The notes: generated by a model not told the origin, from the sequence alone. Shown: positions 8,922-17,581, counted from the first letter of the stretch. The stretch is DNA of 33,052 nucleotides from Chloroflexota bacterium (GCA_005883625.1 VBDU01000084.1:1-33052); one strand, 5' to 3'. Made by a program: numbers and translations.

Positions 8922-8942
8922 CGCGCCTAGCATTTAGGCGCG
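8922..8942 (+). terminator. Perfect inverted repeat after the fused methyltransferase gene (possible terminator)
   Basis: The arms CGCGCCTA (8922-8929) and TAGGCGCG (8935-8942) are perfectly complementary around a 5-nt loop. The repeat starts 4 nt after the stop codon. There is no T-tract, so it is not a classical intrinsic terminator. It may attenuate transcription, stabilise the 3' end or simply separate two units. Confidence 0.4.
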
Positions 8943-8964
8943 TCACGCATCGCGGGAGGGGGAC

Positions 8965-9498
8965 ATGGACGCCTTCACGATCTTCGGTCTCCAGACGACG
9001 GCGACGATCGTGACCTACGCGCTCGCCGCGAAGTGGTACGTCTGGCCACGGCTCGCGGCCATGCCGCGCGCGAGCGCGCTCACACCGCTGCTCCTCATCC
9101 ATACCCTCCGGATCCATACCCTCCGGACGCTGGGACTGACGGTGATCGTTCCTGCGGTCACCGACCCGAAGCTGCCGCAGTCCTTCAGCGTTCCGCTCGC
9201 CTACGGCGACCTGTTCGCGACCGCGCTCGCGTTCCTCGCGCTCGCGGCCGTGCGCCTTCGCTGGCCGTTCGCGCTGGCGCTCGTCTGGCTCTTCAGCGTC
9301 GAGGGGAGCCTCGACCTCGTGAAGGCCGTCGTCCAGGGCATCGCGATCAGGGCGACCGACTATCAGCTCGGCGCGGCCTGGTTCATTCCGACGTACGCCG
9401 TGCCGCTCCTCTGGGTGAGCCAGGCCATGATCTTCCTGCTCCTCTTGCGGCGGGAGCCGGTCGCGGTCGCCGCGAGCGCGCCACGGGCCGCCGCCTGA
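8965..9498 (+). CDS. Small integral membrane protein, unknown function
   Basis: A 177-residue hydrophobic protein with about five predicted membrane spans, including FGLQTTATIVTYALAA at the N-terminus, the LAYGDLFATALAFLALAA region, FALALVWLFSVEG and a C-terminal PTYAVPLLWVSQAMIFLLLL. A strong Shine-Dalgarno-like GGGAGGGGG lies just before ATG 8965, unlike most genes here. This fits a new translational unit after the hairpin at 8922-8942. Residues IHTLRIHTLR come from a recent 15-bp tandem duplication (9097-9126). I do not recognise a named family. It is followed after 4 nt by the adenosine deaminase family gene, so the two are probably co-transcribed; a transport role would be a guess. Confidence 0.8.
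   Translation: MDAFTIFGLQTTATIVTYALAAKWYVWPRLAAMPRASALTPLLLIHTLRIHTLRTLGLTVIVPAVTDPKLPQSFSVPLAYGDLFATALAFLALAAVRLRWPFALALVWLFSVEGSLDLVKAVVQGIAIRATDYQLGAAWFIPTYAVPLLWVSQAMIFLLLLRREPVAVAASAPRAAA
9097..9126 (+). repeat. Perfect 15-bp tandem duplication inside a membrane protein gene
   Basis: ATCCATACCCTCCGG is present twice in immediate succession (9097-9111 and 9112-9126). It is in frame and duplicates the residues IHTLR. The absence of any divergence suggests a recent slippage event. Confidence 0.9.
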
Positions 9499-9502
9499 TC
9501 GG

Positions 9503-10606
9503 ATGATCCCGCTCGAGACGCTGCGCGCCGCACCCAAGGTCCTCCTTCACGACCATCTCGACGGCGGCCTGCGTCCCCGGACCGTCATCGAGCTCGCGCG
9601 CGAGGTCGGCTACACGGGGCTTCCGACGATGGACCCGCTCGAGCTGGGACGCTGGTTCCACGCCAGCGCGGCCTCGGGCTCGCTCGCGCTCTATCTCCGT
9701 GGCTTCGCGCACACGATCGCCGTCATGCAGACGCCCGAGGCGGTCGAGCGCGTCGCCTACGAGTGTGGCGAGGACCTCGCCGCGGACGGCGTGGTGTACG
9801 CCGAGATCCGTTACGCGCCGGTCTTCCACCTCGAGCGCGGCCTGAACCTGGAGCAGGTCGTGCAGTCCGTCGCGCGCGGGTTCGAACGCGCGGAGCGCGA
9901 CCACGTCATCACGCTCCGCCAGATCGTCGCGGCGATGCGCGACCGGACCGACTCGCTCGAGATGGCGGAGCTGGCCGTCGCCAACCGCGAGCGCGGGGTG
10001 ATCGGCTTCGACATCGCCGGCGAGGAAGCGGGCCATCCGCCGAAGGCGCACCTCGCGGCGTTCGAGTACTGCCGCCGCGAGAACTTCAACATCACCATTC
10101 ACGCCGGCGAGGGCTTCGGGCCGCCGTCGATCTGGCAAGCCCTGCAGTACTGCGGGGCGCACCGGATCGGCCACGGCGTCCGGCTCGTCGAGGACATGGC
10201 TCTGGCGGACGGGAGGGTCGTCAAGCTCGGCCCGCTCGCGACCTACGTGCGCGACAAGCGCATCCCGCTCGAGCTCTGCCCTTCGTCCAACGTGGACACC
10301 GGCGCAGTTCCGTCGCTCGAGGAACACCCCATCCGGCACTTCATCGCACAGCGGTTCCGGGTGACGGTGAACACGGACAACCGGCTCATGAGCAACGTGA
10401 CGCTCTCGGAGGAGTTCAGCCGGCTTTCACGCGTGGTGGGCCTGAGCCTCGGCGATGTGGAAAGACTGTCGATAAACGCGATGAAGAGCGCGTTCATCGG
10501 CTACGACGAGCGCGTCGCGATCATCTACGACCGCATCAAGCCGGGCTATCAGCGTCTGCGCGGCGAGCCCGCCCTCGCCGCCTATCCGCTCCCGCCGACG
10601 GCGTAG
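9503..10606 (+). CDS. add: Adenosine deaminase family protein
   Basis: Zinc-dependent hydrolase of 367 residues, a normal length, that would convert adenosine (or a related aminopurine or nucleoside) to the 6-oxo product. Visible metal and catalytic residues are H16 and H18 in HDHLDG, H200 and E203 in HAGE, H224 in GHGVRL and D292 in NTDNRLMS. The first metal motif reads HDHLDG rather than the common HIHLDG, and NTDNR replaces NTDDP; I recall similar versions in actinobacterial-type deaminases. It follows the small membrane protein gene by 4 nt. Together with the xanthine-dehydrogenase-like operon upstream it suggests a purine breakdown or salvage set. Aminodeoxyfutalosine deaminase is an alternative within the family. 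Confidence 0.88.
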   Translation: MIPLETLRAAPKVLLHDHLDGGLRPRTVIELAREVGYTGLPTMDPLELGRWFHASAASGSLALYLRGFAHTIAVMQTPEAVERVAYECGEDLAADGVVYAEIRYAPVFHLERGLNLEQVVQSVARGFERAERDHVITLRQIVAAMRDRTDSLEMAELAVANRERGVIGFDIAGEEAGHPPKAHLAAFEYCRRENFNITIHAGEGFGPPSIWQALQYCGAHRIGHGVRLVEDMALADGRVVKLGPLATYVRDKRIPLELCPSSNVDTGAVPSLEEHPIRHFIAQRFRVTVNTDNRLMSNVTLSEEFSRLSRVVGLSLGDVERLSINAMKSAFIGYDERVAIIYDRIKPGYQRLRGEPALAAYPLPPTA

Positions 10607-10665
10607 GGCGAAGTAGAGCGCGCGGTCGCAGCCCCGTCGCAGAAGGTCCTACTTGCGGGCGCCGC

Positions 10666-10696
10666 GTGACCTCCTAGACCGGGCCGGCGGTAACCT
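10666..10696 (+). promoter_or_regulatory. Putative promoter of the histidine kinase/regulator pair
   Basis: A -35-like GTGACC (10666-10671) and a -10-like TAACCT (10691-10696) are 19 bp apart, the same -35 word and spacing as before the molybdenum hydroxylase operon. The -10 ends 9 nt before GTG 10706, suggesting a very short or absent leader. Confidence 0.4.
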
Positions 10697-10705
10697 CGGA
10701 AGCTC

Positions 10706-11950
10706 GTGGAACGCCTCGAGCGCACCTTCAACTGGGCGCGCCTGGGAGGCGCGGCGCTGGCGTTCCTCCTCGGACCGTCCTTCCCGAATATCGGCATCGG
10801 CTACGTCCTCGGTCTGGGGACGTTCATGACCGCGTACGCCGGCGCCGTCGCGTGGGTCCTTCACTCCGAGCGCCGGCGCGCGATGTTCCCGCGGATCGTC
10901 CGCTTCATGTTCGCGGTCGACCTCGGGATCGTCGCGTATTCGCTCCTCGTCTTCGCGGCGGATCCCGAGTGGACCACCTACATCGTCGTCACGCTGCTCG
11001 TCATCGCCGGTGGCTTCCGCTTCGGCGCCGGCGGGGCGGTCGTCGCGGGCACGTTCCTCTCCGCCGCGTACGTCGCGATCGCTGCGTACCGCGCCGAGAC
11101 GTATGGCTTCGCGATGGAAGCACCCCGCGTCGTCTTCCACGTCGCCGTCTTCCTCATCGCGGCGTACCTCATGGCCGGGATCTTGCGTGAGCTCGAGACG
11201 CTTCGCGAGCAGCGGGAGGCCTTCGTGAAGGCGACCGCGGAGACGGCGATGCTGCGGCAGGCCGACCACATCAAGAGCGAGTTCCTCGCCGCGATGTCGC
11301 ACGACTTCCGCAGCCCGCTCACCGTGGTGCGCGGCGCGGTCGAGCTCCTTCTGGGCGAGCGGCCGGGCAGCCTGACGCCGCAGCAGCGCGACCTCGCCGA
11401 GAGCGCCGAACGCAACGTGCGCCGCCTCGAGGAGTTCACCGAGCAGCTCCTCGAGATGGCGCGGCTCGAGGAGGGCCAGATCACGCTCGAGAAGGAGCAG
11501 CTCGACCCGGTCGAGCTCCTCCGCGACGTCGTCGCCGCGCACAGTCCGCTCGCGAAAGCAAAGCGCCAGTGGATCCGCCTCGATCTCGACGGCGGTCCGC
11601 CGGCGGTGGTCGCCGACCGCAGCCGCATCGCCCAGGCCCTCGCGAACCTCGTGGTGAACGCCATCCGCTACTCGCCGACCGGCACGCCGATCCAGATCTC
11701 CGCTCGCCGAACGGACGCGGCCGTCCGCATCGAGGTCCGCGACCACGGCCCGGGGATCCCGCCGGAGGACCGGCAGCGCATCTTCGACAAGTTCTTCCGC
11801 GGCCGGACGGCGGACGGGACGGCCGGCTCGGGCCTCGGTCTCGCGATCGCGCGGTCGCTTCTCACCTTGCACGGCGGCACGCTCGAGTACGAGGAGACGC
11901 CGGGCGGCGGATCGACCTTCGTGGCACGCCTGCCGGTCGCGATCCCGTGA
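10706..11950 (+). CDS. Membrane sensor histidine kinase
   Basis: A 414-residue two-component sensor. Residues 1-160 contain about six hydrophobic segments with short loops, so the stimulus is probably sensed in or near the membrane. A short coiled coil (about 160-190) leads into the HisKA domain with the phospho-acceptor H199 in MSHDFRSPL. The ATPase domain has the N-box NLVVNAIRYSP (N318), G1 DHGPGI (346-351), an F-box FDKFFRG (360-366) and G2 GSGLGLA (374-380), so it appears catalytically complete. The start GTG 10706 has no ribosome site but a -10-like TAACCT 9 nt upstream. Its stop overlaps the start of the response regulator (GTGA), its evident partner. Confidence 0.95.
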   Translation: MERLERTFNWARLGGAALAFLLGPSFPNIGIGYVLGLGTFMTAYAGAVAWVLHSERRRAMFPRIVRFMFAVDLGIVAYSLLVFAADPEWTTYIVVTLLVIAGGFRFGAGGAVVAGTFLSAAYVAIAAYRAETYGFAMEAPRVVFHVAVFLIAAYLMAGILRELETLREQREAFVKATAETAMLRQADHIKSEFLAAMSHDFRSPLTVVRGAVELLLGERPGSLTPQQRDLAESAERNVRRLEEFTEQLLEMARLEEGQITLEKEQLDPVELLRDVVAAHSPLAKAKRQWIRLDLDGGPPAVVADRSRIAQALANLVVNAIRYSPTGTPIQISARRTDAAVRIEVRDHGPGIPPEDRQRIFDKFFRGRTADGTAGSGLGLAIARSLLTLHGGTLEYEETPGGGSTFVARLPVAIP

Positions 11951-12648
11951 AGATCCTCATCGTCGACGACGAGCCCGACGTCCGCGCGCTCGTCAGGAAC
12001 TCGCTCGCATACGCGACCCAGGACATGACGCCCCTGGAGGCCGGGGACGGCGATGAAGCGATGAGCCTCATCGGATCGGAGCGTCCGGACCTCGTCGTCC
12101 TCGACCTCGCGCTTCCGCATCGTGACGGCTTCACGGTCCTCGAGGAGCTGCGGCGGAGCTCGGACCTGCCGGTGATCGTCCTGACCGCGCGCGGCCTCGA
12201 GGACGACAAGATCCGTGGCCTGCAGCTCGGCGCCGACGACTACATGACGAAGCCCTTCAGCCCGCGCGAGCTCGTGGCGCGGATCGAGAGCGTGCTGCGC
12301 CGGTCGGTGCCACGGAGCGCGCGCGGCGTGATCGAGCGCGGACCGCTGCGGATCGATCTCGCTGCCCGGCGCGTGCGCCGCTCAGGCGAGGAGATGCATT
12401 TCACGCCGACCGAGTTCAACCTGCTCGCCGAGCTCGCGACGCATCCGGGCGAGGCGCTCACGCACGAGGCGCTGCTCACGCGCGTGTGGGGCGCCGAGTA
12501 CGGTCACGAGACGCACTATCTCAAGGTCTACGTCGGCCGGCTCCGCGAGAAGATCGAGATCGACCCCGCCGAGCCGCGCCTCATCCAGACGGTGCGCGGC
12601 GTCGGCTACCGCTTCGCAGACGGAGAGCTCAACACAGCAGCGCGTTGA
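11947..12648 (+). CDS. OmpR/PhoB-family response regulator
   Basis: A 233-residue DNA-binding regulator. The receiver domain (about 1-118) has the acidic pair D7/D8, phospho-acceptor D53 in VVLDLALP, T80 and K102 in TKPF. A winged-helix output domain (about 128-228) shows FTPTEFNLLAEL and the recognition-helix region HYLKVYVGRLREKIE, followed by TVRGVGYRF. The start GTG 11947 overlaps the stop of the upstream kinase, which should phosphorylate it. Its last 20 bp overlap the 3' end of the convergent zinc-protease lipoprotein gene. Target genes cannot be read from the sequence. Confidence 0.95.
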   Translation: MKILIVDDEPDVRALVRNSLAYATQDMTPLEAGDGDEAMSLIGSERPDLVVLDLALPHRDGFTVLEELRRSSDLPVIVLTARGLEDDKIRGLQLGADDYMTKPFSPRELVARIESVLRRSVPRSARGVIERGPLRIDLAARRVRRSGEEMHFTPTEFNLLAELATHPGEALTHEALLTRVWGAEYGHETHYLKVYVGRLREKIEIDPAEPRLIQTVRGVGYRFADGELNTAAR

Positions 12649-13885
12649 TCGCGCGTGCCGTGTCGTTCCGCGTCGCGACGAGCTGGTTGTACGCGGCGAC
12701 GCGATCGCGGTTCGTCCGCACGAGCCCGTTGTACTGGTCGACCATCGCGGTGTACGTCGGGTAGACGGATTGCGGGATGCCGTTGGGGTACTGGCCCTCG
12801 ATCGTCTTGATGCGGGTCCCGAGGTCGGTGATCTGCCCGTTCGTCGCGTCGATTTGCTGCTGCAGCGAGGCGAGCTGGCTGTCCTGATCCGCCAGCCTCG
12901 CCGAGAGCGCCCCCTTCTGTCCGAGGCACGCGTCGGGCGGCGGCGCCGGGATCTCGCTGAAGCCCATCGCGCGGAGCTCGCGCTCGCTGAAGCGATTGGG
13001 GCAGCTCTCGATGCGGCTCGTCGGGAAGATCACGCACTGCACCGGATGGTTCATGAGCCCGTACGCGTCGACGCCGGAGAGCTCGGGGCTCTTCTGCGCG
13101 ACGCTCCAGTGACCGTCGGTCGTGCCGGCCCCGTAACAGCACCAGATGTGACCGAGCTCGTGCATGGCGACCGCGACCCCGTTGTCGGCGCTGATCGCGC
13201 CGTGGTCGTCGGCCGCGTACACGACGACGTCCTCCGAGCCATCCGGACCGCGCCGATGCACGGACGTGCCGCGCGCGGCGACGACGGTCATGAGCAGGTC
13301 CTCCGACGACTCCACCAGCGAGACCGCGCTCAGTCCTCGTGTCCCGAGCTTCCACTCGGCGGTGAGCGTGGCCCGGAGCTTGGCGAGCATCGCGTCGCGG
13401 ACGGGCACGAGGCTCGGCTCGGTCTTGATCGCCGCGCCGTCGAGCGTCCCGTCGTCGGCGCGGATCTTCACCATGAGGCCCATGGCGGAGAGCGGCCGGA
13501 AGGCCAGCAGGAACCGCGTGCTCACCGAGCTGCTGAGCTCGCCGGCGAGGCAGGTGACATCGTGCGTGCCCGCCGTCGCGGTGATCCGCGGCGTCGCGTA
13601 GGTCACGGTGAGCACGCCGCTCTCGTCGGCGATGCCGCTCGCGGCCGGCGGCGGCGCCTCTCCGACCGACGGCGCGCTCACCCGTATGAGCACGTTGCAG
13701 CTCGCCCGAGGCGCGGTCTTGAGCGTGAGCTTGCCGTATTCGGACGAGACCGCCTGGACCGGTGCCACGGTCGCGCTCGCCGCCGCGGTCGAGCTCGCGC
13801 TCGCCTCGGGCGCGCTCGCGGGCTGGCCGGCTCCGGCGCAGGCCGCGAGCAGGACCGCCCCGAGCGCGGCGGTGCGCGCCCTCAC
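12629..13885 (-). CDS. Secreted zinc-metalloprotease-like lipoprotein with C-terminal coiled coil
   Basis: A 418-residue protein. The signal peptide ends in a lipobox (VLLAAC, lipid cysteine C16), followed by an Ala/Ser-rich linker, so it is probably anchored on the outside of the membrane. A HELGH motif (242-246) preceded by a hydrophobic stretch marks a zincin active site. H259 in DGHW or H280 in YGLMNH may be the third ligand, and the LMN segment recalls a Met-turn. Cysteines after the motif (C249, C250, C284, C295) may form disulfides. Residues about 322-418 are predicted coiled coil rich in Gln, Asp and Arg. GTG 13885 is chosen because it gives a clean signal peptide and lies 1 nt after the stop of the upstream gene. 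The exact family is not recognised. Confidence 0.82.
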   Translation of the reverse strand: MRARTAALGAVLLAACAGAGQPASAPEASASSTAAASATVAPVQAVSSEYGKLTLKTAPRASCNVLIRVSAPSVGEAPPPAASGIADESGVLTVTYATPRITATAGTHDVTCLAGELSSSVSTRFLLAFRPLSAMGLMVKIRADDGTLDGAAIKTEPSLVPVRDAMLAKLRATLTAEWKLGTRGLSAVSLVESSEDLLMTVVAARGTSVHRRGPDGSEDVVVYAADDHGAISADNGVAVAMHELGHIWCCYGAGTTDGHWSVAQKSPELSGVDAYGLMNHPVQCVIFPTSRIESCPNRFSERELRAMGFSEIPAPPPDACLGQKGALSARLADQDSQLASLQQQIDATNGQITDLGTRIKTIEGQYPNGIPQSVYPTYTAMVDQYNGLVRTNRDRVAAYNQLVATRNDTARAINALLC

Positions 13886-13886
13886 G

Positions 13887-14882
13887 TCAGCGGAGCCACA
13901 CGAGGTCACCGAAGAAGAAATCCTGGCCCTGCGCGAGCGTCCTCACGTTCTGCGTCCCGAGGTTGAGGACGAAGAATCCGCCGACCCCGACGTACGCGAC
14001 CTGCGTGCCGTCGGGCGACCATGCAGGGACGACGTCGTCGCCGGTCTGGCCGACGGACCGCACGCCGGAGCCGTCGCACGGGGCGAGGAACAGCTCGGAG
14101 GGGATGTTGAGGTGCGCGAGCCCGGGTCCCCTCACGCTCGACACTGCGTGGCCGGCGCCCGAGAAGATGAACTCACAGCGGCTCGGCTGGGCCGCCGTCG
14201 CGGGGGCGAAGCGCGGCGCCTGCAGGTACCACCAGCTGTCCTTCGTCTTGAAGAAGGGCCGCGCGTCCGAGCCGTCGATGTTCGCGGTCCAGAGCCCGTC
14301 GGGCTGGCCCTGGTTGAGGTGCACGTACACGATCTTCGAGCCGTCGGGTGAGATCGCCGGATCGGCGCCGTCCTTCAGGATCGTCTTGCGCTCCCCGGTC
14401 CGCAGGTCCAGGCGCTCGAGCGAGTCCTGGTTCCCGATGAACGAGCCGCCGGTGATGACCGCGGCGCGTCGGTGGAAGTAGAGGACGTTCCCGGTCTGGT
14501 CGAAGCGCGGGCTCGCGTAGAAGACGTTGTCGCCCTCGTGGCTCACCACCGGCTTCATGCCCGTGCCGTCGAGGCTCACCGTGAACAGGTCCGAGCCGAA
14601 GCCGGTCTGCTTGTTGGGCTGCTGCGTGAGCGCGAAGACGAGCGACTTTCCGGTCGGGCTGACCACCGGCGTCGCGGGAGCGCTCTGCGGCGGCAGGTCA
14701 ACGATCCGGCCGAGCGGGCGCGCCGCGTCGTCGAGCGCGAGGAGCCCGGCCGGGTTCGCGAGGACGAATCTGGCCTGCGTGCCCACTCCGCTCGCGGGAG
14801 GCGGCGGGAGCGCGGCCGGAGACGCGCAGGCGGCGATGACCGCCGCGGCGACGAACGCGGTGGCGAGTGCGAGTCTCCTCAC
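13887..14882 (-). CDS. TolB-like beta-propeller lipoprotein
   Basis: A 331-residue protein with a lipoprotein signal (VRRLALATAF...VIAAC, lipid cysteine C19). The mature part contains repeated WD40-like/PD40 blades of the TolB type: VSPTGKSLVFAL, ISPDGSKIVYVH and WSPDGTQVAYVG. Such propellers bind peptides or partner proteins at the cell surface; enzymatic activity is not indicated, although some sugar lactonases also use propeller folds. The start GTG 14882 overlaps the stop of the GH15 gene (GTGA), and the zinc-protease lipoprotein begins 1 nt after its stop. The two lipoproteins are therefore probably made together and may form a surface complex (inference). Confidence 0.85.
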   Translation of the reverse strand: MRRLALATAFVAAAVIAACASPAALPPPPASGVGTQARFVLANPAGLLALDDAARPLGRIVDLPPQSAPATPVVSPTGKSLVFALTQQPNKQTGFGSDLFTVSLDGTGMKPVVSHEGDNVFYASPRFDQTGNVLYFHRRAAVITGGSFIGNQDSLERLDLRTGERKTILKDGADPAISPDGSKIVYVHLNQGQPDGLWTANIDGSDARPFFKTKDSWWYLQAPRFAPATAAQPSRCEFIFSGAGHAVSSVRGPGLAHLNIPSELFLAPCDGSGVRSVGQTGDDVVPAWSPDGTQVAYVGVGGFFVLNLGTQNVRTLAQGQDFFFGDLVWLR

Positions 14883-16894
14883 GCGATGACCTCGCCGGCG
14901 CGAGCGACCTGCTCGCGCAGCATCCGCTGGAGATGCGCGGACTTGCGCGCGTAGCGCTGCACCGCGCTCACGAACGCGGCGTGGCTCCAGGTGAGCGGCG
15001 AGACCGACAGGGGCTCGGCCGTGTACGGGTGCACCTGCTCCGCGAGCACGCCCGAGGGCAGCGCCTTGCTCGCGCACCAGTCGAGCAGCGCCTTCGCCTT
15101 CGCCAGGTCCGCGAGCTTCTCCGCCACGGCGATGTAGTGCTCGGCGAGCCAGAGCGTCGACACGAACCACGGGTTGCCCGGCACGCTCGTGATGTCGTTC
15201 GAGATCTGGAAGTACGAATCGTTCTCGTACCGCGCGATGCCGCCCACCGCGGTCTTCACGGCGAGCCGCTCCTCGATCGCCCGCATCGTCGCCATCATGC
15301 GCGGGTCGGCCGCCGGCAGGAGGCCGAAGAGGAAGATGCCCGCGAGCGAGATGTCGATCGTGGCGTCCTTCACGATCGTCCCATCGGGGAGCACGGAGAG
15401 CGTTCGCACGAAGCGGCCGCGGTCCGCGTCCCAGAGATGCGTGAGGGCGGCCTCGCGGATCTCCTGCGCCGCGACGGCGTAGCGCTTCGCGAGCTCGTGC
15501 TGCCCGAACGCGACGGCGAAGTTGCGCGCCGCGGTGAGGCCCGCCCAGACCGCCGCCGTGGTGAACGCATGGATCCCACGCCGCTCTTCCCACAGATCGA
15601 ACGACGGCGCGGGCAGCTTGGTGCGGGGCTCGCGGTACGTCGCCATGAAATCGGCGCCGGTCCGCACGAGCTTTCGGTACAGCGGGCGGATGAACTCGAT
15701 GTCGCGGTCGCGGTCGTAGTGCTGCCAGAGCGCCCAGATGGGCAGTCCGGTCTCGTCCTCCTGGATCGGCAGCTCGAGCCGACCGTCGGGTGTCGACCAC
15801 GCGTGCCAGGAGGAGCCGAGCGAGCCGTCGGGGTTGTATTTGTGCAGCAGGTAGCCCTCGCGCGTGATGAGGTCGCCGCACAGGAAGAAGAAGCGGCGGG
15901 TGACCTCGCCGTATCCGGCGAGGTCGAGGGCATCCGCGACGAGCGCGCCGTCGCGCGGCCAGAGGTACGAGTACGTGTCGCGGTTGAACCGCAACACGTC
16001 GGAGTCGTTCCCGGCGATGATCGCGCCACGGTTATCGACCTGGGTACGGATGATGAGCGTCGAGCGCTTGTAGAGGCGGCAGATCTCCTCGGGCAGGTGG
16101 TCGGCGATGGACTCGTCCTTGTTCGCCCAGAGCCGCCAGTAATCCTTCGTGCGCGCGAGGAACGACGAGGGCGTGCGCTCGCGAACGAGCTTGTCGAGCT
16201 CCCGCACCTCGTCGTACATCTGTCCCGCGCCGATCCAGAACACGCCCGTCGCGCTGCCGTGCGCCGGCACGGCGAGCGCGATCATGCCCACGCTGTCGAT
16301 GGATCCCTGCGCGACCGGATTGCGCGACAGCTCGCCGTCCTCCGCGTCGCGCCAGGTCCCTTCCTTGCCGGGTGCGTCCTTCTGGCCGATCGCGAACGAC
16401 GTCAGGCCGTACGACGAGCCGCCGATCGAGCCCGAGATGAGGAAGTACCGCCGGCCCTTGTAATGGACGAGCGCCTGCGAACGCGGGTCGTAGTACGCCG
16501 AGTCGCCGGTGTCGTTGCCGTAGAGATTCGCGTCGAAGTGCTGGAAGAGGCGGACCTGGCGGTCACGGCCCACGAGGTCCTCGACCGTCACCTCCTTGAA
16601 GTAGATGTTCCGGTCGAAGTCGACGGTGTCGCGGCAGCGCAGGCGGACGCCGAGCTTGGGATGCTCGAGCGTCGTGTCGCCGACGAGCGTCTCGAGCTCG
16701 TAGTTGATCGCGCGCTGCCAGCCGTCGTCGCCGCTCCAGGAGAACTGACCGTCGACCCAGATCCCGAACCGGGAGGGCTCCCCGACGGTGTGGTTTTCGA
16801 GGCCGACGTTCGGGTAGAAGACGTCGCGCAGCTGATAGCGCGCGTCGAAGTTGACGAGGAAGTCCCCGTTCCCGAGCGGAAGGTCGCGCGGCAT
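14879..16894 (-). CDS. Glycoside hydrolase family 15 (glucoamylase/trehalase-like)
   Basis: A 671-residue enzyme releasing glucose from alpha-glucosides. It has the GH15 layout: an N-terminal beta-sandwich (about 1-250) followed by an (alpha/alpha)6 barrel. Motifs in the barrel are YSYLWPRDGA (308-317), SFDLWEER with probable general acid E436, and VLAEQVHP with probable base E619. No signal peptide is seen, so it should act in the cytoplasm on imported oligosaccharides, glycogen-derived chains or trehalose; GH15 members of all three kinds exist. ATG 16894 lies 3 nt after the aldolase-like gene, in the same operon as a glucose-dehydrogenase-like gene. This fits glucose release feeding an oxidative route. 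Confidence 0.92.
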   Translation of the reverse strand: MPRDLPLGNGDFLVNFDARYQLRDVFYPNVGLENHTVGEPSRFGIWVDGQFSWSGDDGWQRAINYELETLVGDTTLEHPKLGVRLRCRDTVDFDRNIYFKEVTVEDLVGRDRQVRLFQHFDANLYGNDTGDSAYYDPRSQALVHYKGRRYFLISGSIGGSSYGLTSFAIGQKDAPGKEGTWRDAEDGELSRNPVAQGSIDSVGMIALAVPAHGSATGVFWIGAGQMYDEVRELDKLVRERTPSSFLARTKDYWRLWANKDESIADHLPEEICRLYKRSTLIIRTQVDNRGAIIAGNDSDVLRFNRDTYSYLWPRDGALVADALDLAGYGEVTRRFFFLCGDLITREGYLLHKYNPDGSLGSSWHAWSTPDGRLELPIQEDETGLPIWALWQHYDRDRDIEFIRPLYRKLVRTGADFMATYREPRTKLPAPSFDLWEERRGIHAFTTAAVWAGLTAARNFAVAFGQHELAKRYAVAAQEIREAALTHLWDADRGRFVRTLSVLPDGTIVKDATIDISLAGIFLFGLLPAADPRMMATMRAIEERLAVKTAVGGIARYENDSYFQISNDITSVPGNPWFVSTLWLAEHYIAVAEKLADLAKAKALLDWCASKALPSGVLAEQVHPYTAEPLSVSPLTWSHAAFVSAVQRYARKSAHLQRMLREQVARAGEVIA

Positions 16895-16897
16895 CGC

Positions 16898-17581
16898 TTA
16901 GTTGGTGGCGGGCCTGCGAGTCGCGGCGAGGAACCGCTCCGCGTTGTGGATGACCGACGCGACGTCGCCGCGCTGGAGCAGGTCGGGGCGGATGAGCGGG
17001 CCGCCTACGCCGAAGCCCACGACACCCGCCGTGAAGTAGTCGGGGATCTCCTCGAGGTCGATGTTGCCGGTCGCGACGAGCGGAAGGTCGGTGAGGGCTC
17101 GACGGACGTTCGTGATGTAGTCCGGTCCGCCGATCGTGGCCACGGGGTAGACCTTGATGAAGTCGGCGCCGAGCTCCGCGGCGCGGACCATCTCCGTGGG
17201 CGTCATCGTGCCGGGCATGCTCATCGCGTCGCGCGCGCGCGCCGCGGCGATCATCTCCGGCACGAGGATCGGCGATACGAGGAAGCGCGCGCCGGCCAGG
17301 AGCGACTCTTCTGCCTGCCTCCCGTTGAGCACCGTCCCCGCGCCCACGATGGAGCCGCGGGCGGCGAACGCGTCGTCGTTCGCGAGGTCGCTGATGAGCT
17401 CGAACGCGTCCGGGATCGTGAGGGTGATCTCGACGAGTCGGACACCCGCCTCGCTCATGGCCCGCGCCGCGTCACGGGCAAGCCCGGGCGTCGTCGTGCG
17501 TATGACGGCGACGAGGCGGTCCTCGCCGAAGATGCGGATGAGATCGCGCCGGAGAGCGAGCGGGCGCTGCGTGATGGCCAT
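16898..17581 (-). CDS. eda: 2-keto-3-deoxy-6-phosphogluconate aldolase family protein
   Basis: A 227-residue class I aldolase of the KDPG/KHG family that would split 2-keto-3-deoxy-6-phosphogluconate (or a related keto-deoxy sugar acid) to pyruvate and an aldehyde. The Schiff-base lysine is K143 in ADFIKVYP, the catalytic glutamate is E51 in VEITLT, and GAGTVL and ATGNI (the phosphate/substrate loop region) are present. The length is normal. The N-terminal extension MAITQRPLALRRD before the barrel is slightly long. The gene is 3 nt upstream of the GH15 gene and in the same operon as the glucose-dehydrogenase-like gene. No sugar-acid dehydratase or kinase is encoded in this window, so the pathway is incomplete here. 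Confidence 0.9.
   Translation of the reverse strand: MAITQRPLALRRDLIRIFGEDRLVAVIRTTTPGLARDAARAMSEAGVRLVEITLTIPDAFELISDLANDDAFAARGSIVGAGTVLNGRQAEESLLAGARFLVSPILVPEMIAAARARDAMSMPGTMTPTEMVRAAELGADFIKVYPVATIGGPDYITNVRRALTDLPLVATGNIDLEEIPDYFTAGVVGFGVGGPLIRPDLLQRGDVASVIHNAERFLAATRRPATN

Noticed and set aside
10649..11872. A 407-codon minus-strand frame opposite the histidine kinase
   Set aside because: It is a charged low-complexity shadow; the plus strand has all kinase motifs.
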